Source of the DNA: Candidatus Cloacimonadota bacterium
Lineage (GTDB): Bacteria; Cloacimonadota; Cloacimonadia; Cloacimonadales; JAOZMQ01
Assembly: GCA_029934195.1 (NCBI GenBank)
Contig: JAOZMQ010000191.1
Location: 1-6,253, forward strand
Length of the DNA: 6,253 nucleotides
Reading direction: 5' to 3'
Shown: positions 1 to 4,377 of the stretch, in pieces
Numbering within the stretch: the stretch's first letter is position 1
Layout of the letters: each line of letters opens with the position of its first letter
The notes under the pieces: model-generated
Told to the model about the DNA's origin: nothing
What the model saw: only the letters and a program-made list of their open reading frames with translations
Databases searched by the model: none
Made by a program: the position numbers and the translations under genes

Positions 1-311
1 CAATTACTAATAAGTACTTGAACGAAAAGGATTTTTTTGTGTAGTGTCTAAACTTTGAAACCAGCTAATAGAGCAACATCTCTGTAATTTACCGAAAGAG
101 AGGTCATCGGTTCTTTGAGTTGCTGACTTATCTGACGAACTATCACAGATTACTAATGGTTCTAAAAATTGATGCTGTTTTACTTGTAACTTTTGCGTAG
201 TTTCAATGTTTTGCATTGTGTTCATAATTGCTTCTTTGATAATAAATTTATGGCTTATATTTATTAGAGGAGTAATATTTTGTAAACATAATTTTCTGGA
301 TGTTGTATTCC

Positions 312-346
312 TGTAATTACATTATTTATCTGTTATAATTATTATA
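312..346 (+). promoter_or_regulatory. Candidate distal promoter with overlapping palindrome
   Basis: TGTTATAAT at 331-339 is an extended -10 element (TG, one base, then TATAAT at 334-339). There is no good -35 box at the usual distance, as often tolerated with an extended -10. Instead the -35 zone is occupied by the perfect 10-bp palindrome TGTAATTACA (312-321), a plausible operator. If used, it would give a leader of roughly 145 nt before the DUF134 gene. This is inferred from sequence only; such matches are common in AT-rich DNA. Confidence 0.3.
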
Positions 347-354
347 CCTATGAA

Positions 355-383
355 TTTTTGGGGAATGGTTGCTTTTTGGGGAA
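355..383. repeat. 11-bp direct repeat, 18-bp period
   Basis: TTTTTGGGGAA occurs exactly twice, at 355-365 and 373-383, separated by 7 bases. The two G4 blocks stand out in otherwise G-poor DNA. An 18-bp period does not put both copies squarely on the same helical face. The repeat could be a paired protein-binding site between the two candidate promoters, or a small tandem duplication that has diverged in its spacer. Confidence 0.5.
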
Positions 384-403
384 AATTATTATTCAATATT
401 GAT

Positions 404-463
404 AAAAAAAAATGCAAAAAAAATAAAAAATAACTTGCTTTATACACATAGGTGCATTATTTT
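404..463 (+). promoter_or_regulatory. Candidate promoter for the DUF134 gene
   Basis: TTGCTT (435-440) and TATTTT (458-463) are separated by exactly 17 bases, a sigma-70-like arrangement with imperfect boxes. Three A-tracts (404-412, 416-423, 425-430) sit directly upstream and resemble an UP element or bent DNA. Transcription would start near 470 and leave a leader of about 20 nt before the ATG at 492. An overlapping TATATA at 467-472 is an alternative -10 but is badly spaced. Confidence 0.4.
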
Positions 464-491
464 GTCTATATAAGTTTGAAATGAGGTAAAT

Positions 492-944
492 ATGCCAAGA
501 CCAAAGAAGAATAGAATAGTGAAACAACCACCCCTTTATTGTGGTTTTAAACCGCTTGGATTTCAGGCAAATAGATTAGAGAAAATTTGCTTGTCACTTG
601 ATGAGTTTGAGGCTATCCGTCTTGCTGATTTTTTGGGAATGGATCACACTGAAGCAGCAATTGAGATGGAGATTTCTCGATCAACTTTTACGCGTCTAAT
701 TAGAAAATCTCGGAGAAAAATAGCAGAATTTATAATTTCAGGGAAAATACTTACTATTGAAGGTGGCAATATTCATTTTAAAGGAAATATTATCAAATGC
801 TCTGATTGTGGACATATGTTCAATATTAATTTTTATGCAGAATTTACCAATTGTCCAAGCTGTGGCTCAAAAAATCTTATTGATATGGCTGGAAATTTCG
901 GACATGGTCAATGTTGTAGAAGACGTAATAGAAAAGAAAAATAA
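492..944 (+). CDS. DUF134/UPF0251 family DNA-binding protein
   Basis: A 150-aa protein with the layout of the DUF134 (UPF0251) family, putative transcriptional regulators of anaerobic bacteria and archaea. It opens with MPRPKK and a Y-C-G-F-K-P segment. Residues about 33-80 form a sigma-70 region 4-like helix-turn-helix: the helix around LSLDEFEAIRLADFLGMDHT, then EAAIEMEISRSTFTRLIRKSRRKI. The second half carries a zinc ribbon with CSDC (C103, C106) and CPSC (C121, C124), then a GHGQCCRRR tail with C141 and C142. The start at 492 follows a GAGGT site at 483-487. The Mrp gene begins 20 bases after the stop, so the two are probably cotranscribed. DUF134 genes are commonly found beside NifX-type and Mrp genes, which is the arrangement here. 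I infer that it regulates this cluster, perhaps sensing metal or redox state through its cysteines; that is untested. Confidence 0.9.
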   Translation: MPRPKKNRIVKQPPLYCGFKPLGFQANRLEKICLSLDEFEAIRLADFLGMDHTEAAIEMEISRSTFTRLIRKSRRKIAEFIISGKILTIEGGNIHFKGNIIKCSDCGHMFNINFYAEFTNCPSCGSKNLIDMAGNFGHGQCCRRRNRKEK

Positions 945-964
945 CAAAAATAGAGAGGTAAAAA

Positions 965-1786
965 ATGGAAGATGCAACAGTAAAAATGAAAAAAGAAAAA
1001 TTTATGCAGGAAAACTTGAATAGAATTAAACATAAGATAGTTATTCTGAGTGGTAAAGGAGGAGTTGGCAAAAGCACAATTGCTGTAAACTTAGCTCATG
1101 GTTTGGCTTCAGAAGGTTTCAAAGTTGGTATAATGGATGTGGACATACATGGACCATCCATTGCAAAAATGTTGGGGATCGAAGGTCAAACATTGATGAC
1201 ATCATCTCAACAAGAGCGTCCATTTCCAATTCAAGTTTACGATAATTTATTCGCATTATCAATCGCAACTCTAATGCCGGATTCTGATAGTCCAATTATC
1301 TGGAGAGGTCCTTTGAAAATGGGAGTTATCAAGCAGTTTTTACAAGATATTGAATGGCCTGAGTTGGATTATTTGATTATTGACAATCCTCCTGGAACAG
1401 GGGACGAACCACTATCTGTTATGCAATTAATAAAAAATGTTTCAGGTTCTGTCATTGTCTCCACTCCACAAGAAGTAGCGTTTTTAGATGCTCGCAAAAC
1501 AATAAATTTCTCTAAACAAATGAATGTTCCAATTCTCGGTATTGTAGAAAATATGAGTGGATTTGTCTGTCCAAATTGTGGGGAACGTCACGAGATATTT
1601 AAAGGCAATGGAGCTGAAAAAGCTGCAAATGATTTTAGTTTAGATATATTGGGAAAAGTTCCAATTGATCCAAATATTGTATTAACAGGCGATAAAGGTA
1701 AACGATTTATTGGAGATTATCCAGAGAGTATTCCAGCAAAAGAGTTCAATAAAATTACTAAAGCCATTATTGATAAATTAAAATAA
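965..1786 (+). CDS. mrp: Mrp/NBP35-type Fe-S carrier ATPase
   Basis: A 273-aa cytoplasmic P-loop ATPase of the Mrp/ApbC/NBP35 family, whose members bind a [4Fe-4S] cluster at a dimer interface and pass it to target proteins. The deviant Walker A motif GKGGVGKST is at residues 30-38, and the DVDIHGPS signature at 58-65. The Walker B region is DYLIIDNPPGTGDE at 135-148; N141 replaces the more usual T or L. The cluster-binding CPNC (C202, C205) lies in the typical context NMSGFVCPNCGERHEIF. No N-terminal MIP18/DUF59 domain and no C-terminal NifX domain is present, so this is the short form. A GAGAGG site at 953-958, six bases before the ATG, supports this start over the internal Met8. It likely shares an mRNA with the DUF134 gene. 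In the Desulfovibrio ORP system an Mrp-type ATPase is a partner of the orange protein; a similar role is inferred here. Confidence 0.93.
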   Translation: MEDATVKMKKEKFMQENLNRIKHKIVILSGKGGVGKSTIAVNLAHGLASEGFKVGIMDVDIHGPSIAKMLGIEGQTLMTSSQQERPFPIQVYDNLFALSIATLMPDSDSPIIWRGPLKMGVIKQFLQDIEWPELDYLIIDNPPGTGDEPLSVMQLIKNVSGSVIVSTPQEVAFLDARKTINFSKQMNVPILGIVENMSGFVCPNCGERHEIFKGNGAEKAANDFSLDILGKVPIDPNIVLTGDKGKRFIGDYPESIPAKEFNKITKAIIDKLK

Positions 1787-1833
1787 TTAGTTAATTATTT
1801 GTGTCAACTTAAACGTCAAATATTGTAAAAAGT

Positions 1834-1873
1834 GAACTCTCTTAAAACTTACTCGTTTTACTTATGAGAGTTC
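1834..1873 (+). other. Two-part hairpin between mrp and the DUF5320 gene
   Basis: GAACTCTC (1834-1841) pairs perfectly with GAGAGTTC (1866-1873). Inside it TAAAAC (1843-1848) pairs with GTTTTA (1855-1860) around the loop TTACTC. The two stems are separated by an asymmetric internal loop. No U-tract follows, so it is not a classical intrinsic terminator. It may be an mRNA-stabilising or processing element, a factor-dependent pause, or, as DNA, an operator. Confidence 0.5.
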
Positions 1874-1925
1874 TTGAAAATTGACTTGTTAATAAAAATT
1901 AATAACCAATTTAAAGGAGATTAAG

Positions 1926-2117
1926 ATGCCAAGAGGTGATGGAACAGGACCTAACGGAAAAGGACCAAGAACCGGTCGAGGTTTAGGAAAATCTTCCGGT
2001 AATCCAATGGGAAGCGGAAGAGGTCAAACACAAGGTCAAGGACAGGGACAAGGACAAGGTCTGCGGAGAAACATTAATAATCAAAAAAACAGCGGAACCG
2101 GTCGCGGTAGAAGATAG
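1926..2117 (+). CDS. Short DUF5320-like Gly/Gln/Arg-rich protein
   Basis: A 63-aa basic protein starting MPRGDGTGPNGKGPRTGRGLG, the N-terminal signature of the DUF5320 family (MPRGDGTGPxGxGPxTGRG). The family has no established function, but its genes often accompany NifX-like and Mrp/MinD-like genes in anaerobes. After the signature, residues 34-45 are a (Q-G)n run encoded by five CAAGGN-type hexamers, followed by a basic tail ending GRGRR. It has no cysteine, lacks the aromatic-Cys step after GRGLG seen in its paralogue, and lacks the coiled-coil tail of that paralogue. It is therefore unusually short and probably disordered. AAAGGAGA at 1913-1920, five bases before the ATG, is a strong ribosome binding site and decides the start. 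Function is unknown; nucleic acid or metal/cofactor binding is only a guess from composition. Confidence 0.82.
   Translation: MPRGDGTGPNGKGPRTGRGLGKSSGNPMGSGRGQTQGQGQGQGQGLRRNINNQKNSGTGRGRR
2031..2060 (+). repeat. CAAGGN hexanucleotide tandem repeat, five copies
   Basis: Five in-frame copies (CAAGGT, CAAGGA, CAGGGA, CAAGGA, CAAGGT) encode five Gln-Gly pairs, residues 36-45 of the short DUF5320 protein. A degenerate neighbour upstream encodes Gly-Gln-Thr. The unit is a multiple of three, so slippage would change length without a frameshift. Confidence 0.75.
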
Positions 2118-2448
2118 TTTTTTTGAGTAAAGAAGCTGATGTAAAAAAATTATACGATTTATCAATTAGGAATCAATATTCCGAGAAATAAAAAGAATAA
2201 CGACTTTTGCAACAGCTTCTTAGATAGAAACAATTACTTGTTAATAAACAAGTAAAACTTAGAGATAAGGAAATGTTGTGCAATAAATTTTACGATATAA
2301 CAAAGACTTTTTCATCCTGTAAAATTGTGAAGATTCTTTAATATTTCATTTTTTTTACAATGATAGAAAAATGAAGAACCAGAAATTAAATCGTAAATAG
2401 AATTTCGGAACAATTCCTGAAATCTAAACACAGGAAAGGAGGTAAAAA
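2118..2448 (+). other. 331-bp gene-free spacer with several small hairpins
   Basis: No credible gene is seen. A 9-bp inverted repeat AAGAAGCTG/CAGCTTCTT (2130-2138, 2213-2221) encloses a 5-bp GGAAT/ATTCC hairpin (2169-2182). Further along are TTACTTGTT-AATA-AACAAGTAA (2234-2255, a 9-bp perfect stem), TTCATTTTT/AAAAATGAA (2345-2353, 2367-2375), and a bulged stem at 2402-2423 with the core GGAA-CAA-TTCC. None is followed by a proper U-tract. One + frame from 2123 reads 22 codons before a stop, then more open stretches broken by stops, and has no ribosome binding site. The region is best seen as a long, possibly structured leader for the next gene, although AT-rich DNA produces short stems by chance. 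Confidence 0.5.
2234..2255. repeat. Perfect 9-bp inverted repeat (hairpin)
   Basis: TTACTTGTT (2234-2242) and AACAAGTAA (2247-2255) are perfect complements around the tetraloop AATA. The 13-base string ACTTGTTAATAAA at 2236-2248 also occurs exactly at 1884-1896, upstream of the first DUF5320 gene. No U-tract follows on either strand, so termination is unlikely; an operator or leader-RNA hairpin is possible. Confidence 0.5.
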
Positions 2449-2790
2449 ATGCCTAGAGGAAACAGAACAGGTCCTAATGGAATGGGACCAATGACAGGAA
2501 GAGGTTTAGGCTATTGTAATGGCTATGAATCTCCAGGATTTGCAAAAGGTTCTCCACGTGGAGGAGATGGATTTGGTAATGGAAGAAGGTTTGGTCGAGG
2601 TTTTGGTGGCGGATTTGGAAGAGGATTCGGATTTGGACGTGGAAATATGAATTCTGTGTCAAATTACCAAAACTCTCAATATTCTGTAAAGAATGAAGCA
2701 ACCTATCTTGAAAATGAAATCATTGCTTTAAAAAATGAATTAGAAGCAATGGAAACTCATTTGTCAAATCTCACAAAAGAAGATAAATAA
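2449..2790 (+). CDS. DUF5320 protein with Gly/Phe/Arg-rich linker and coiled-coil tail
   Basis: A 113-aa protein with the DUF5320 signature MPRGNRTGPNGMGPMTGRGLG followed by YCNGY, which holds its only cysteine (C23). Residues about 35-65 are a low-complexity GFG/GRG region, probably flexible. Residues about 81-110 (from NEATYLENEIIALKNELEAM onward) form a heptad-like helix, predicted coiled coil, which is the usual C-terminal element of the family and suggests oligomerisation. The start is set by AAAGGAGGT at 2435-2443, a full match to the anti-Shine-Dalgarno sequence, five bases before the ATG, so strong translation is expected. It is paralogous to the shorter protein encoded at 1926-2117. 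Family function is unknown. Its place just upstream of NifX-like and Fe-S MinD genes suggests an accessory or scaffold role in the same system. Confidence 0.88.
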   Translation: MPRGNRTGPNGMGPMTGRGLGYCNGYESPGFAKGSPRGGDGFGNGRRFGRGFGGGFGRGFGFGRGNMNSVSNYQNSQYSVKNEATYLENEIIALKNELEAMETHLSNLTKEDK

Positions 2791-2800
2791 TCTTTTTTAC

Positions 2801-2828
2801 TATAGTTGATAATTCATTATTAACTATA
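2801..2828 (+). other. 12-bp hairpin after the DUF5320 gene
   Basis: TATAGTTGATAA (2801-2812) pairs with TTATTAACTATA (2817-2828) around the tetraloop TTCA. The single non-Watson-Crick position (G2808-T2821) is a G-U wobble when read as + strand RNA. It starts 10 bases after the stop codon and abuts the longer hairpin at 2829-2883. No U-tract follows, so simple termination is not indicated. Confidence 0.65.
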
Positions 2829-2883
2829 TCGGGAGTCATTATGGAATAATTTGTTGAATAAATTGTTTTATAACGACTCCTGA
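2829..2883 (+). other. Long imperfect hairpin before the 86-aa gene
   Basis: Positions 2829-2854 fold back on 2858-2883 (paired positions sum to 5712), leaving the loop TGA at 2855-2857. Of 26 position pairs, 25 can pair in + strand RNA, five of them as G-U wobbles; only A2838/C2874 fails. The core is GGAGTC (2832-2837) with GACTCC (2875-2880). On the minus strand the five wobbles would become A-C mismatches, so the structure favours RNA made from the + strand, the operon's sense strand. The ribosome binding site at 2893-2897 lies 10 bases after the stem. It may protect or process the mRNA, modulate translation of the downstream gene, or be a decayed small inverted-repeat element. Confidence 0.7.
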
Positions 2884-2904
2884 AATTTTCATAGGAGATA
2901 CAAA

Positions 2905-3165
2905 ATGAATGACGGAAAACATCGTGGTGGATATAAATATCGGAATAAAAGAAATGGAAATTCCAAATCAGGAAATTCTGTCATTGGAACAATAATTTCT
3001 GCAATTACCGGAATTATTATCAAAGATCTTGCTAATGAAGATAGTAGATTAAAAATGTTATTCAGTAAAATTATTCATCCTCAGCGGATAAAAAAAGATT
3101 CAAAAAATAAAATTATAAAAGGCGAATTTGAAATTATCGAAAATAAAAAAAAGGAGAAATTATAA
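2905..3165 (+). CDS. Small unrecognised protein with hydrophobic segment
   Basis: An 86-aa protein I do not recognise. Residues 1-24 are basic and rich in Gly, Asn and Lys (HRGGYKYRNKRNGNSKSGNS). Residues 25-39 are hydrophobic (SVIGTIISAITGIII), too short and Gly/Ser-rich to be a confident membrane span but able to form a membrane-touching or buried helix. The rest is charged (KDLANEDSRLK, then KIIHPQRIKKDSKNK) and ends in a Lys/Glu-rich tail. It has no cysteine, so it is not itself an Fe-S protein. Reality as a gene is supported by AGGAG at 2893-2897, eight bases before the ATG, codon use like its neighbours, and a one-base stop/start overlap (TAATG) with the next gene, which implies translational coupling. 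A structural or anchoring partner of the NifX/MinD proteins is possible but only inferred. Confidence 0.75.
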   Translation: MNDGKHRGGYKYRNKRNGNSKSGNSVIGTIISAITGIIIKDLANEDSRLKMLFSKIIHPQRIKKDSKNKIIKGEFEIIENKKKEKL

Positions 3166-3503
3166 TGATAAAAAAAATAGCGATTCCTACTACAAATGGA
3201 AAATTAAGTGCACATTTTGGTCATTGTGAGAAATTTGCAATCTATCATGTTGAGAATAATGAAATTATTAAAGATGACTTCCTAACACCTCCACCACATG
3301 AACCTGGTTCACATCCTGCATTCTTGCGTGAATATGGTTGTTCTACAATCATTGCCGGAGGAATGGGTTCAAGAGCTCAAAATCTTTTTGCTCAAAATAA
3401 TATCAAAGTTTTTATTGGAGTTCCAGATATTCCTTTAAAAGATTTAGTACAAAACTATTTGAATGAAGAACTAAAATCAGGAAATAATCTCTGCGATCAT
3501 TAA
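3165..3503 (+). CDS. NifX-family (MTH1175-type) cofactor-binding protein
   Basis: A 112-aa single-domain protein of the dinitrogenase iron-molybdenum cofactor biosynthesis family (NifX/NifB C-terminal fold; the MTH1175 subgroup of anaerobes). Visible hallmarks are SAHFGHCEKFAIY (H17, H20, C21), PPPHEPGSHP at 42-51, AGGMGSRA at 64-71 and the C-terminal GNNLCDH (C110, H112). Proteins of this fold bind Fe-Mo-S, Fe-S or Mo-Cu-S type clusters; conserved His and Cys residues are the likely ligands. The start ATG overlaps the stop of the previous gene by one base and has AAGGAGAA at 3151-3158. The first ferredoxin-MinD gene begins 10 bases after the stop, so they are probably cotranscribed. It is most likely a carrier or end receptor of a metal-sulfur cluster handled by the two ATPases downstream. 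The cluster type cannot be read from the sequence. Confidence 0.93.
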   Translation: MIKKIAIPTTNGKLSAHFGHCEKFAIYHVENNEIIKDDFLTPPPHEPGSHPAFLREYGCSTIIAGGMGSRAQNLFAQNNIKVFIGVPDIPLKDLVQNYLNEELKSGNNLCDH

Positions 3504-3513
3504 AGAGGAAGAT

Positions 3514-4377
3514 ATGAAAATAGCAATTGCCAGTGGTAAAGGTGGGACAGGGAAAACGACTCTTTCAACTAACTTGGCATCATTAATAGCTGAATCAACA
3601 GCTGTCGTTCTTACAGATTTGGATGTAGAAGAACCAAATTCCGGTTTATTTTTGGATGGAAAATTAATTCATCACGAAGATAAGTTTAAGATGATTCCGG
3701 AATGGAATAAAACTAATTGTACTTTATGTGGAAAATGCCAAGAAGTTTGTAATTTCAATGCAGTAATGAAACTCGGTGAAATGATTTTAGTTTTTCCAGA
3801 GTTATGCCATGGATGTTACGCTTGTAGTGAGCTTTGTCCAGAAAATTCTTTACCAATGATTCCCAAAAAAATGGGAGAACTTAAACACTTCAAACTTCCA
3901 AATCTTGATTTTATTGAAAGTAAATTAATTATTGGAGAAGAACAAGCTGTTCCATTAATTGGTCAAACAATTAAGTATATAGATGATAGATTTACAGAAA
4001 CAGAATTTAAGATTTTTGATTCTCCGCCAGGGACATCTTGTCCGGTTATTGAAGCAACTAAAGATGCAGATCTTATATTGTTGGTAACTGAACCAACACC
4101 TTTTGGATTGCACGACTTGCAACTTGCAGTTGAAACAATGAAAGAATTAAAAAAAGCTTATGGAGTAATCATTAATCGTTTTGGAATTGGAGATACTAAA
4201 ATTGAACAGTATTGTGTGGAAAACAATATTCCAATTATCGCAAAAATTCCAAATAGCAGGAAAATTGCTGAACTTTATTCTGCTGGAAAATTACTTTATA
4301 ATGAATTACCGGAAGTAAAAATAGAATTAGAAAAAGTAATCAAATTTATCCAAAAATATCAGGAGGAAATTGTATGA
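3514..4377 (+). CDS. MinD-like ATPase with inserted two-cluster ferredoxin domain (first of pair)
   Basis: A 287-aa cytoplasmic SIMIBI-class ATPase of the family often annotated 'cobyrinic acid a,c-diamide synthase' or '(4Fe-4S) MinD ATPase'. The deviant Walker A SGKGGTGKTT is at residues 7-16 and TDLDVEEPN at 34-42. Then comes a ferredoxin insert with C69-x2-C72-x2-C75-x3-C79 and C98-x2-C101-x2-C104-x3-C108, predicting two [4Fe-4S] clusters. The Walker B/switch region FKIFDSPPGTSCPV (166-179 by motif) is followed by LLVTEPTPFGLHDL near 189-202. The start follows AGAGGA at 3504-3509. Its last four bases (ATGA) overlap the next ATPase gene. Homologues include the DVU2103/DVU2104 pair of the D. 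vulgaris ORP complex. ATP-driven assembly or transfer of a cluster to a NifX-fold partner is the likely role, inferred from family and context. Confidence 0.93.
   Translation: MKIAIASGKGGTGKTTLSTNLASLIAESTAVVLTDLDVEEPNSGLFLDGKLIHHEDKFKMIPEWNKTNCTLCGKCQEVCNFNAVMKLGEMILVFPELCHGCYACSELCPENSLPMIPKKMGELKHFKLPNLDFIESKLIIGEEQAVPLIGQTIKYIDDRFTETEFKIFDSPPGTSCPVIEATKDADLILLVTEPTPFGLHDLQLAVETMKELKKAYGVIINRFGIGDTKIEQYCVENNIPIIAKIPNSRKIAELYSAGKLLYNELPEVKIELEKVIKFIQKYQEEIV

Larger units (their letters stand above)
1..491. other. Upstream region without a defensible gene
   Basis: No convincing coding sequence is visible. A 72-codon open frame on the minus strand (7-225) has no good ribosome binding site and no recognisable motif, so it is not called. 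The right half (about 226-491) is very AT-rich and looks regulatory. It holds a 10-bp palindrome at 312-321, an extended -10-like site at 331-339, an 11-bp direct repeat at 355-365 and 373-383, and three A-tracts at 404-412, 416-423 and 425-430. A second candidate promoter lies just before the first gene. All genes downstream run rightwards, so this is probably the control region of the cluster. Confidence 0.6.

Noticed and set aside
7..225. 72-codon minus-strand open frame as a gene
   Set aside because: No clear ribosome binding site, low-complexity Ser/Thr composition in the second half, no recognisable motif, and it opposes every confident gene.
359..373. Sigma-54 (-24/-12) promoter resembling TGGGGAATGGTTGCT
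   Set aside because: The GG (360-361) and GC (371-372) are nine bases apart, whereas sigma-54 sites need a strict ten, and the CAC part of the -24 box is missing. Tempting because Desulfovibrio ORP operons use sigma-54, but not supported.
757..1077. Overlapping open frames (757-1023 on +, 877-1077 on -)
   Set aside because: They lie across the DUF134 and Mrp genes in other frames and have no ribosome binding site or motif; shadows of AT-rich coding DNA.
2031..2060. CRISPR-like or intergenic repeat
   Set aside because: The units are contiguous hexamers inside a coding frame, with no spacers.
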